Below are positions 39,737-48,054 of a stretch of 50,237 nucleotides of DNA, piece after piece; the stretch's first letter is position 1, and the number at the start of each line of letters is the position of its first letter. Source of the stretch: a bacterium (GTDB taxonomy: Bacteria; Patescibacteriota; Saccharimonadia; CAILAD01; BJGX01); contig JAKOQC010000575.1 in assembly GCA_029778565.1 (NCBI GenBank), forward strand, positions 1 through 50,237, written 5' to 3'. The notes under the pieces are model-generated. The model saw only the letters and a program-made list of their open reading frames with translations. It was not told the origin of the DNA and ran no database searches. Made by a program: the position numbers and the translations under genes.

Positions 39737-39786
39737 TTCTGACCACCTTACCTTTCATCTTGTCTTGGAACGATTGGAACATTAGC

Positions 39787-39815
39787 ATTATACGCTAGAA
39801 ACATAACAAAGTCAA
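39787..39815 (-). promoter_or_regulatory. Sigma70-type promoter of the GC-rich gene
   Basis: Minus strand TTGACT (39810-39815), N17, TATAAT (39787-39792). Confidence 0.8.
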
Positions 39816-39898
39816 TACTTTTTGACAATTTATTGTAACTAAACAAAACTATAAAACTACATATCAATAGTAAATTTATTAATATATGTTAACAATAA

Positions 39899-39925
39899 AA
39901 AACCCACATCGTTCTGATGTGGGAA
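39899..39925 (-). terminator. Terminator of 39932-40510
   Basis: cccacatc gttct gatgtggg flanked by A/T tracts. Confidence 0.75.
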
Positions 39926-39931
39926 AAATTA

Positions 39932-40510
39932 TTACGGATTGCTCACGCTAGCCCCTATGCCGGCTAACGGTACTGAAGCTACGCACTTATATCGAGCAGA
40001 GGCAAGGTTTTCGAGCGGAACTGCATCAACCTTATCCACCCAGTAAAGATTATGTTGATCACTCGGTGCATTAACAGGTGCTGTGCAGTGTGCATTACCT
40101 TGTGAGAAACTTACTTCCATAACCCCACCTAGGGGATATTGCACAGTAATACTGGTAATATCTACCTGGTTATTGCTAGGTAGATTGCGGTTGAGGGTAA
40201 TGGCGTAGGCCTTCAGCTCGCGTTCGGCAGTGGTCCGTGCCTCTTCGTGGCGGTACATCTGCCAGGCAAAAGCAGCCAAGATAGCGAGCATAATAGTAAC
40301 TACAGCTACAGAAACTATCCGAGTAGTGCTAAAACGTCTTTTAGCAGAAGTTTTACTTGTTACGCTTTGGTCTATTTTGGTCTGCTTTACACCAAAATCA
40401 CGAGCTTCGGCATGTTGACGCGCAATTTCGCGCTCTTCGTCAGTCAATAGACGTTTGCCAGCTTCTTTGCCATGTTGCCTAACTTCGGCAACTGCTTGCT
40501 CAGTACTCAT
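39932..40510 (-). CDS. Single-TM extracytoplasmic protein, paralog of 39254-39736
   Basis: TM; HCTAPVNAPSDQHNLYWVDKVDAVPLENLASARYKCVA. Confidence 0.8.
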   Translation of the reverse strand: MSTEQAVAEVRQHGKEAGKRLLTDEEREIARQHAEARDFGVKQTKIDQSVTSKTSAKRRFSTTRIVSVAVVTIMLAILAAFAWQMYRHEEARTTAERELKAYAITLNRNLPSNNQVDITSITVQYPLGGVMEVSFSQGNAHCTAPVNAPSDQHNLYWVDKVDAVPLENLASARYKCVASVPLAGIGASVSNP

Positions 40511-40551
40511 GTTGTTAACCTTCTGGTAGGTGGAACCTACTCCGCTCGAAT

Positions 40552-40580
40552 ATAATAGTAATAAACCTGTGTTATGTCAA
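40552..40580 (-). promoter_or_regulatory. Sigma70-type promoter of 39932-40510
   Basis: Minus strand TTGACA (40575-40580), N17, TATTAT (40552-40557). Confidence 0.78.
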
Positions 40581-40585
40581 GTATA

Positions 40586-41866
40586 TTATACCGAGAGGGT
40601 ACGACTGAGTCGCTGTAAGATATTTTCACTAACCGATCCGCTACCAACGATGTCGAGCGCTAAATTAGCGAGTCCCATAGGAGTAATATCTTGAGGGCTC
40701 GTTAATTCTCCAGTACTATCTATTACTCTATTAACTTCTTTTGGTTTTACAAAGTCCACCTTGGGCTTGCGGGTAAAAGGCAGAGATTTATACCAGTCAC
40801 TACTCGTTAGAGCTTTCTTTATCTCGGGTAGGGCTGAGCCACCACCACATAGTAAAATTCTATTTGGTAGATGTTCGACGTTATCAAATTCACCAAGAGC
40901 GAGCTCTACACCGCTTAGCCAGGTAGCAGCATCACTTTGCAGAGCATCTGAAACTTCCTTTTCTTTCTTGGCATCTAGCTTGCCGGCAGAATGATCGAGT
41001 TTAAGTTTTTCGGCCGAGTCAAATGTTATACCGAGGCTGGTAGCAATACGTTTGGTAAAACTACGCCCACCAATAGCAAACATTTGTGTACCTTCGACAC
41101 CGCCATTGTTTACCACGGCAATATCACTTGTACCACCACCAATATCAATAAATATGGCCGAAAATTCGGTACTATCGTCAGCACCAACACTTTTGGCTAC
41201 GGCAAAAGGTTCTGCGGCAATATTAACTAAATTCAGATCTAAATCAGCGGCCACGGTTTGCAGGGCACCCAAGTGAACCATTGGTGCAAAGGCATTAAAG
41301 ATTTGAATTGTAACGTCTTTGCCCTGAAACCCAACCGGGTTTGTTACTCTGTACCCATCAATATGTACATCTACCACAGCGGCATTTACCAGTTTTACCT
41401 CTAACTCTTTCTTGCCAGTCTCCCACATCAGCTGCTTGCGCACTTCTTCGTAAGCTTGTTTTTGTATACGGCCAATTATATCCATCATCTCGGCTTGGTC
41501 TATCTTTACGTCTGGCCTGGCACGCCTGTAACTCACACTGGTAGTACCACCTTTTACTAGCTCACCGGCAATACCGAGTACTGCGTCTTTGGCAACTATC
41601 TCGGCCATTTCTTCGGCCCTACGCAGTGCAGCATCACAATTTTCTACCACTCCGGCTATATCGGTTACGGCTCCACCAGCCATATCGGTAAGCCGTTGTC
41701 GCTGTCTACCTACACCAATTACCTCTACCACTTGGTAAGTCTTGCCTGTGGAGTCGGTATTATCACGTACTTGGCCAATTAAGGCCTTGGCGTATTCAGT
41801 ACCAATATCGAGTGCTACCAGATATTGGCCAGACTTTTTCTTTTTGGTAAAACCTGGCAATTTCAT
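40586..41866 (-). CDS. FtsA/PilM-like actin-fold ATPase
   Basis: YLVALDIGTEYAKALIG; AIFIDIGGGTSDIAVV; IGGRSFTKRIA; LCGGGSALPEI. Confidence 0.8.
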   Translation of the reverse strand: MKLPGFTKKKKSGQYLVALDIGTEYAKALIGQVRDNTDSTGKTYQVVEVIGVGRQRQRLTDMAGGAVTDIAGVVENCDAALRRAEEMAEIVAKDAVLGIAGELVKGGTTSVSYRRARPDVKIDQAEMMDIIGRIQKQAYEEVRKQLMWETGKKELEVKLVNAAVVDVHIDGYRVTNPVGFQGKDVTIQIFNAFAPMVHLGALQTVAADLDLNLVNIAAEPFAVAKSVGADDSTEFSAIFIDIGGGTSDIAVVNNGGVEGTQMFAIGGRSFTKRIATSLGITFDSAEKLKLDHSAGKLDAKKEKEVSDALQSDAATWLSGVELALGEFDNVEHLPNRILLCGGGSALPEIKKALTSSDWYKSLPFTRKPKVDFVKPKEVNRVIDSTGELTSPQDITPMGLANLALDIVGSGSVSENILQRLSRTLSV

Positions 41867-41939
41867 ATCTATATTGTAGCGCTTATGCTATTAATTGACC
41901 AGTCGGATATTTTACGCTACACATCATTTATGATATAGT

Positions 41940-42893
41940 ATGCGCGTATCTAAACCTGTCAAAAGGAGTAGATGTACCTTGTCGCAGCTCTCGACAATAC
42001 AACTTAGTAAAATGCAGCGTTTGCTGTATTTTCCGAGTCTTCATGGTAAAGATAGCAAATTAGTAGTTCCCTTTAAGTTTCTGTTCGAGACTGTTGCTAA
42101 ATTAACAATTTGTTGGTGGGCATTACCCCTAACATGGTTGGGCGAAAAAACCCGGCAGAATTGGTTTGTAACTCTTGTTAAGCAAATTCCTAATGCGCTC
42201 AGCTTTGTGCGAATTGTGATAACACCATTTATCTGTGTAAAGCTGGTGATGTATATTGCTAATAATGACCATAGTAGTGCAGAAAAATGGTTCTTCTTAC
42301 TCATGCTGGTTATTAGTCTCGATGCACTCGATGGTCCCGCTGCTAGAGATCTGGATGCAGTGAGTGAGTTTGGGGCTAGACTTGATCCGGCGAGTGATAA
42401 GTTTTGTTTTACTTTTATTGTACTGAGTTATTGCGTTGCTAGTCTGTTTGAATACAGTGTGGCGTTTTGTGGAGTAGCAATTGGTTTGGCACTGTGGTGT
42501 CTGCATGTCGAACTCAAGCTGATTAGGCTCTCAGTTGGTCCATTTCGACGTTTGCTGATTGTGTTAAAACACTTTGATCCAGAATTTTCCGACCCGGGTG
42601 CGTTTACGTCAGGAAAAATCAAATTCAATCTTCAGGTTGCTGCTTGTGCTATTGGTTGGGCTGGTCTTATTTGGCTTCCGGCCGACCCAACAGCCATTCT
42701 GCTGATGGCGATAATTTTGCTTGCGGCTCGCAGCTTTGGTGACAAATCTCTCGGTATGCATAGACAAGAGTTTGCTTGGTTGGCCATCGTGGCGATAATT
42801 TTGCAATATTCCACTGGTTTAAAGGAAATAACTCTTACTGAGAATGAAGAACCACCACCAAAAAATGTGTACCCTATTCGCAAGCCCGCTTGA
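41940..42893 (+). CDS. CDP-alcohol phosphatidyltransferase
   Basis: IPNALSFVRIVITPF; DALDGPAARDLDAVSEFGARLDPASDK matches the DGxxAR...G..LD...D pattern. Confidence 0.82.
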   Translation: MRVSKPVKRSRCTLSQLSTIQLSKMQRLLYFPSLHGKDSKLVVPFKFLFETVAKLTICWWALPLTWLGEKTRQNWFVTLVKQIPNALSFVRIVITPFICVKLVMYIANNDHSSAEKWFFLLMLVISLDALDGPAARDLDAVSEFGARLDPASDKFCFTFIVLSYCVASLFEYSVAFCGVAIGLALWCLHVELKLIRLSVGPFRRLLIVLKHFDPEFSDPGAFTSGKIKFNLQVAACAIGWAGLIWLPADPTAILLMAIILLAARSFGDKSLGMHRQEFAWLAIVAIILQYSTGLKEITLTENEEPPPKNVYPIRKPA

Positions 42894-42901
42894 GGCGTAT
42901 T

Positions 42902-42926
42902 ACTCCGAGAAAATCTCGGAGTTTTT
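42902..42926 (+). terminator. Rho-independent terminator
   Basis: actccgaga aaa tctcggagt + T tract. Confidence 0.85.
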
Positions 42927-43029
42927 ATTTTTGTACACAATTCTTGTCACACCAAAAAGCTCAAGCTAGTTATTTAGTAATGATAGTCTCTGCAAGCGTA
43001 AGCCGTTTGCGTTATAATACAAAGTAACT

Positions 43030-44682
43030 ATGCCAGAAGAACATACACCAGATATTATCTACCTAGAAGCTGATAGCGAAATTACCGAAGCTATCGACAA
43101 ATTTAAAGCTGCTAAAGCCCATGAAGTACGCGTAGCCGTACCGGCTCGTTCTACGCTTTTGCAAAGTGCGGTTAATATTAAGCTCTTTAAAAAAGCTGCA
43201 GAGAGCAACAAGAAGAAATTAGTATTAATAAGTAATGATAAAGCCACGCTTAGCTTGGCTGCCGGCCTCGGAGTATTGGTAGCAAAAAATGTCAAAGCCG
43301 AAGCTGCCATACCAGAAGTATTAACTGGCTCAATGGGCGAAAAGGCCGCCAATGAACCTATCGTTATAGAACAAGAAGCCGAACCCGAGCAATCAGGTGG
43401 CGGTAAGGGTAAAAAATCAAAACAGAGCAATAGTTTTCAAAAACAGCACATTGCGCTAGATGATGCAGACACAACAGAAGAAGAGCCGCAAAAACCACAC
43501 CATCATGCCGCGGCTCATGCAGAAAAAGAAAAGAAGGTGCCAAATTTTGGTGGCCTCAACAAAAAGATTTTTTGGATTGTTACGGGGGTTGTAGCACTAG
43601 TATTGCTGGTACTAGCTTATATATTTCTGCCAACCGCCAAAGTAACATTGGTTGCAAAAGCGCAAAAAACTCCTGTTAATCTTAAATTTACGCTCGATGC
43701 CGGCACGAAGCGCTCGGATTTTAGTAGTGGTGATGTTGCAGCCGATAGTATTTCTACCACAAAAGAATTAAGCGGCCAATTTAACGCGAGTGGTAAAAAA
43801 GATGTTGGTACAAAGGCAACTGGTAGTGTAACTATTAAGAATGCGGCTAGCTCGAATACAATCAACCTGCCAGCCGGAACAACAGTTGTGAGTGACGGGA
43901 AGGCTTTCATAACTAATCAAGCAGTGAGCGTTCCAGGCGCATCAGTATCTGGTGGACAGATTGTTCCAGGCACAGCTAATGTTGCAATTACCGCAACCCA
44001 AAGTGGGGATAGCTATAATTTCGGTAGTACTGCTTTCTTGGTGAGTGGATATAGCGGCCTTACTGGTAGTGGATCTACAAGTGGCGGAGTATCTAAAACC
44101 GTTACGGTTGTTACCCAGGCAGATATCGATAAGGCCCAGAAAGCGCTTATTGAAGAAGCAACTAATAATGCAAAAACCGAACTGCAGAACAAGGCAGGTG
44201 ATAATGAATATGTTTTTGAGCAAACGCTTACCACTGAGTCAACTTCTGTATCGAGCTCGGTACCAGTCGATAGCGAAGGAAGTATCGTTACTCTTACAGC
44301 CCAAGTAAAATTCTCTGAGCTTGCCGCTAAAAATTCTGATTTAGACGAGCTCTTTAGGACACAAATTCAAAACAAGGTACCTGGCGGTAATGATATTTAT
44401 CAGAGCGGTGCAGGTGATGCAAATTACACTCTAGTAAAAAGTTATGGTGCCGACAAAGCTGATATGTCGGCTAGTAGTAATGCGTTTTATGGTCAGAGTA
44501 TCAACAAAGACCAAGTAGCAAAATCGGTAGCAGGTAAAAGCAAGAAGGATGTCGCCGACGTTATTAAACCAACCTACCCACAGGTAACAGGAGTATTGGT
44601 AGAAACCAACCCGTGGCTAGATCCGAATCTGCCTTTCTTTGCTAACCGAATTAAGGTAGAAATTAGAGTCCAGACAGACTAA
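43030..44682 (+). CDS. Membrane-anchored baseplate-J-like/adhesin-like protein
   Basis: N-terminal cytoplasmic domain, TM WIVTGVVALVLLVLAYIF, PTAKVTLVAKAQ, KATGSVTIKNAASSNTINLPAGTTV. Confidence 0.65.
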   Translation: MPEEHTPDIIYLEADSEITEAIDKFKAAKAHEVRVAVPARSTLLQSAVNIKLFKKAAESNKKKLVLISNDKATLSLAAGLGVLVAKNVKAEAAIPEVLTGSMGEKAANEPIVIEQEAEPEQSGGGKGKKSKQSNSFQKQHIALDDADTTEEEPQKPHHHAAAHAEKEKKVPNFGGLNKKIFWIVTGVVALVLLVLAYIFLPTAKVTLVAKAQKTPVNLKFTLDAGTKRSDFSSGDVAADSISTTKELSGQFNASGKKDVGTKATGSVTIKNAASSNTINLPAGTTVVSDGKAFITNQAVSVPGASVSGGQIVPGTANVAITATQSGDSYNFGSTAFLVSGYSGLTGSGSTSGGVSKTVTVVTQADIDKAQKALIEEATNNAKTELQNKAGDNEYVFEQTLTTESTSVSSSVPVDSEGSIVTLTAQVKFSELAAKNSDLDELFRTQIQNKVPGGNDIYQSGAGDANYTLVKSYGADKADMSASSNAFYGQSINKDQVAKSVAGKSKKDVADVIKPTYPQVTGVLVETNPWLDPNLPFFANRIKVEIRVQTD

Positions 44683-45083
44683 TGGCAGGATATTTAGCGT
44701 TTGACTACGGAAGTCAGAGAATTGGGGTTGCTATTGGTGGTGGTAAGCTTGGCCGACCACAGGCACTCACTATTATTAATAATGACAAGTTAAGTATGAG
44801 TACTATTCAAACCCTTATAAAAGAACATAAACCTACCAAACTTATTGTGGGATTACCTCACAATTTAGATGGTGAAGAAACTGCTCAGTCAAAAGAGTGT
44901 CGAAAGTTTGCTCATCAACTTGAAGAATTTAAAACACCGGTGGTACTCTACGATGAGTCGCTTTCGTCAGAGCGGGCCGAGCATCGCCTAGGCTTGCTAC
45001 CGCTACGTAAAAAGAAACGTCAGCTCGATGCAGTGAGCGCACAAATAATTCTTGAGGACTATATTGCCCATGCAACTAAATAA
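44682..45083 (+). CDS. ruvX: YqgF/RuvX-family nuclease
   Basis: YLAFDYGSQRIGVAIG; LIVGLPHNLDGEE; VVLYDESLSSERAEHRL; DAVSAQIILEDYI. Confidence 0.9.
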   Translation: MAGYLAFDYGSQRIGVAIGGGKLGRPQALTIINNDKLSMSTIQTLIKEHKPTKLIVGLPHNLDGEETAQSKECRKFAHQLEEFKTPVVLYDESLSSERAEHRLGLLPLRKKKRQLDAVSAQIILEDYIAHATK

Positions 45084-46164
45084 TCATCATCCAGTACCGC
45101 CACAGAGGCCACAGACAGAAGTGCAAAACCAGCACCCTGTCCATCACACGAAAGAGGCAAAACAAAAAATGCCATTATGGCTACTGATACTGCTTGGTTT
45201 TTGTGGAATGGCTTTATTCGTTTTTGTAATAGGTATAATTTGGCTTTTTTCTGCCATTTATGCAGTACGAACCAATGTTTCTGTTAATGGTCAGATATTT
45301 GAGGTAAAAAAAGGTGAGAGTGTTAGTGAAATTGCCAATGAGTTAAGCCAACAAAATTTAATAGATAACCCTACCGCTTTTGTGCTGTACGCCAAACTCG
45401 GACCTACCCATGGTCAGATTATTCCCGGTCCATATCTTATTCGTCCATCTAGCTCGATTGCTTCGATAGTTTCTGATATGGGTAGTGGCAAGATAGCTCA
45501 AAACAAAATTACGTTTCCAGAGGGTATAACAATAGCCGATATGGCAACCCGATTTGCCAATGCTGGCTATGGTAGTAAAGAAGAATATCTCACTGCAGTA
45601 AAAAGTTTAGCAGCTAACTATTCCTTTATTCCTGCTAGTGCTAAAGACAATCCCGAAGGCTATCTTTTTCCTTCCACATATACCTTTATACCCAACAGGG
45701 GAGCGACAGAGCTGGTAAAGAAACAATATGAGGCTTTTAGTACCGAGATGCTGCCATTGTTGCAGAGTAAACAAGTTGCAAATCTCACGCCAAACCAAGT
45801 ACTTACCCTTGCTTCTATTGTAGAAAAAGAAGCCTTAACCGAAAAAGATAGAAAGCTTGTGGCAGGCGTTTTTATTAACCGTCTTGCCAAAAATATGAAG
45901 TTTGAAAGCGATGTTACGGTGAATTATGCCACTGGTAAAAAAACCACATCGCCGGCCGATCTTAGTGTAAATTCACCCTATAACACCTATAAAATCGTCG
46001 GTTTGCCACCTACACCCATTAATAATCCAGGTACAGATAGCGTAGAAGCGGTGCTAAATTACACTCCTAACGACTATATTTTCTTCCTTGCTGGTAATGA
46101 TGGCGTGGTATATTACGCCAAAACTTTGGCCGAACACAACCAAAATATCAAAAATCACCTATAA
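45070..46164 (+). CDS. mltG: Endolytic murein transglycosylase
   Basis: TFPEGITIADMATRFA; NPEGYLFPSTYTFIP; LTLASIVEKEALTEKDRKLVAGVFINRLAKNMKFESDVTVNYA; SPYNTYKIVGLPPTPINNPG. Confidence 0.92.
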   Translation: MQLNNHHPVPPQRPQTEVQNQHPVHHTKEAKQKMPLWLLILLGFCGMALFVFVIGIIWLFSAIYAVRTNVSVNGQIFEVKKGESVSEIANELSQQNLIDNPTAFVLYAKLGPTHGQIIPGPYLIRPSSSIASIVSDMGSGKIAQNKITFPEGITIADMATRFANAGYGSKEEYLTAVKSLAANYSFIPASAKDNPEGYLFPSTYTFIPNRGATELVKKQYEAFSTEMLPLLQSKQVANLTPNQVLTLASIVEKEALTEKDRKLVAGVFINRLAKNMKFESDVTVNYATGKKTTSPADLSVNSPYNTYKIVGLPPTPINNPGTDSVEAVLNYTPNDYIFFLAGNDGVVYYAKTLAEHNQNIKNHL

Positions 46165-46203
46165 AGTAGCATTTTTTACTTATATAAAAGCAAAAAATGC
46201 CTA

Positions 46204-46232
46204 TTGCACGCTTGTATTCTTCGTGCTAGTAT
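46204..46232 (+). promoter_or_regulatory. Sigma70-type promoter for LysM-CHAP gene
   Basis: TTGCAC (46204-46209), N17, TAGTAT (46227-46232). Confidence 0.6.
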
Positions 46233-46239
46233 AGGCAGC

Positions 46240-46465
46240 GTACTCTTTCTAAGGATAAGCAATTAGCTCTAGACAATGGTTTGTGAGCTTATCTTTGAAA
46301 GCGTTCCTGCAAATACCTTATCAGAAGAAGGAAAATAAGATAGCATAGCTGTTTTATAAGATTAATTAATAAGGTCGAATTTCCTGGTTCTAAAGCAAAC
46401 TTTAGAAGACGATAAGCTGCAGCGATTTCTCATCTCTTACGAAATGATGGGAAAGGGAGAATTTT
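46240..46465 (+). promoter_or_regulatory. Long structured 5' leader of LysM-CHAP gene (candidate cis-regulatory RNA)
   Basis: ~225 nt non-coding; ggataagc...gcttatc helix, ttctaaag caaa ctttagaa hairpin, tttctcatc...gatgggaaa hairpin adjoining the SD. Confidence 0.5.
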
Positions 46466-47671
46466 ATTCGTAAAAAAGTATTGGGATTGCCCCTACAAGT
46501 GCGCAGTGAATCTTTCACAAGCGTGGGGCAGCAAGATCAGCACTCTAAAACAAACAATCCCAACCAAATAAATGCAGATACTTCGGACCCGTTGCCGAAA
46601 GCTTCTGCTGTAGTTGATCCAAAAAACCGACTCTTTTCGAGTCTGGGTAGTAAAACCAAAAGTAAAAACCGTAAAAATAAGCATTTAGCACCTCGCTATT
46701 TATTGCACGCCACATTTATTGTAGGTGTCGTTTTGGCTGTTGGTGCAGGTAAAGTACAGTCGCAAGCTGGGCTAGTTTCTGCCAACTCAGACACACCGCT
46801 CGATCAAACCTCTATGATTACCACTGGTGCTGTGTTGGCACAAAGCTCGGTAAGTTTGGTTAACTCAGACCTCAACCAAGAAGCTAAAACCATCAACTCG
46901 CAAACCACGATGGCAACGGCTGGTAATGAATTCTTACAAAAAGGCCAACCAGTATTAGTAGGCAGCCAGAGCCGCGATATTATTACTTATACCATTCAGA
47001 ATGGTGATACTCTTAGTAGTATTGGCCAGAAGTTTAATATTACGACCGATACTGTTAAATGGGCTAATAATATTAGTGACGAAAACAGTATTAAGCCAGG
47101 CGATAAGATTATTATTTTGCCAGTCTCTGGTGTGCTCTATACTGCCACTGGCGGAGATGATCTTGTGGCTGTTGCAGCTCGTTATCAGGCTAATGTTGCT
47201 CTAATAGATAGTTTTAACAATCTCGAGGGCAAATCGCCTGTAGCCGGCCAGAAACTGGTTATTCCAGACGGTGTTATTGCTGCGCCAGCTCCAGTTGTAG
47301 CAAAGACAACTGTTGCTACTACTAGTCCTACACCAACAAACGTTATTACCGGCTTCCATGGCGGTGGTGGTAGCTCGAGCAATAGCTACTCGTACGGATA
47401 CTGTACCTGGTACGTTGCTACCCGTCGGTATGTTCCACCATTCTTAGGCAATGCCAACCAGTGGCCAAGTAATGCTCGCCGTGCAGGCATGAGCGTAAGT
47501 AGCTCTCCTGTAGCTGGTGCTGCTGGTGTAGCCAGATATGGTAACCATGTAGTCTATATTGAGCGTGTAGAAGGCGGAACAGTCTTTTATACCGAAATGA
47601 ACGGCCCAGCTGGATGGGGACGAGTTAACTCTGGTAGTGCCTCGGCTAGCAACTTTATCTACGTTTACTAA
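46466..47671 (+). CDS. Secreted cell-wall hydrolase with LysM domains and C-terminal CHAP amidase; likely AUU start
   Basis: ITYTIQNGDTLSSIGQKFNITTDTVKWANNI (LysM); GYCTWYVATRRYVPPFLGNANQWPSNARRAG (CHAP); gggag 6 nt before ATT at 46466. Confidence 0.85.
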   Translation: MRKKVLGLPLQVRSESFTSVGQQDQHSKTNNPNQINADTSDPLPKASAVVDPKNRLFSSLGSKTKSKNRKNKHLAPRYLLHATFIVGVVLAVGAGKVQSQAGLVSANSDTPLDQTSMITTGAVLAQSSVSLVNSDLNQEAKTINSQTTMATAGNEFLQKGQPVLVGSQSRDIITYTIQNGDTLSSIGQKFNITTDTVKWANNISDENSIKPGDKIIILPVSGVLYTATGGDDLVAVAARYQANVALIDSFNNLEGKSPVAGQKLVIPDGVIAAPAPVVAKTTVATTSPTPTNVITGFHGGGGSSSNSYSYGYCTWYVATRRYVPPFLGNANQWPSNARRAGMSVSSSPVAGAAGVARYGNHVVYIERVEGGTVFYTEMNGPAGWGRVNSGSASASNFIYVY

Positions 47672-47685
47672 GTAGAATAATCAAA

Positions 47686-47711
47686 AAACCCACAAGAGTG
47701 TGGGTTTTTTG
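47686..47711 (+). terminator. Terminator of LysM-CHAP gene
   Basis: aaaaacccaca agag tgtgggttttttg. Confidence 0.85.
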
Positions 47712-47719
47712 ATATAAAA

Positions 47720-47745
47720 AAGCCCCACGTAATATGGGGCTATTT
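47720..47745 (-). terminator. Terminator of minus-strand small ORF
   Basis: agcccca cgtaata tggggct with T tract on the minus-strand exit. Confidence 0.75.
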
Positions 47746-47770
47746 GCTTCTTTTAAAGCAATTAATTAAC

Positions 47771-47998
47771 TTAAAGCGCATCTCCTCTATCGGTACGACC
47801 CCTACCTCGTAGAGGTACTGGTCCTGAAGCGGCGATTTCAGAAGTACTTGCCAGGTTTAAATTCGGAAACTCATTCATGACACGTTCAAATTGTATTGAT
47901 TCTTTTTCGCCTCTATGCCAGTGCTTAGGCCTTTTCTTGCCTTTACTTTTCTGGCGTGATTCTTTTGGTCTTTTCTGCATTATGGCATTCCTTTCCAA
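47771..47998 (-). CDS. Small basic protein of unknown function
   Basis: KRPKESRQKSKGKKRPKHWHRGEKESIQFERVMNEFPNLNL; own downstream terminator. Confidence 0.55.
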   Translation of the reverse strand: MERNAIMQKRPKESRQKSKGKKRPKHWHRGEKESIQFERVMNEFPNLNLASTSEIAASGPVPLRGRGRTDRGDAL

Positions 47999-48054
47999 AT
48001 GGATGGGTACGATTAACGGTAGAAATTATAATACTACTATGCTATAATGTCAAC

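Noticed and set aside
39245-39742. 165-aa plus-strand ORF (and 39210-39446, 39567-39785) in the GC-rich island
   Set aside because: Shadow ORFs of GC-rich DNA; the minus ORF has promoter, terminator, TM and a recognisable paralog
43059-43430. 123-aa minus-strand ORF inside the baseplate-J-like gene
   Set aside because: Antisense shadow ORF with no recognisable domain
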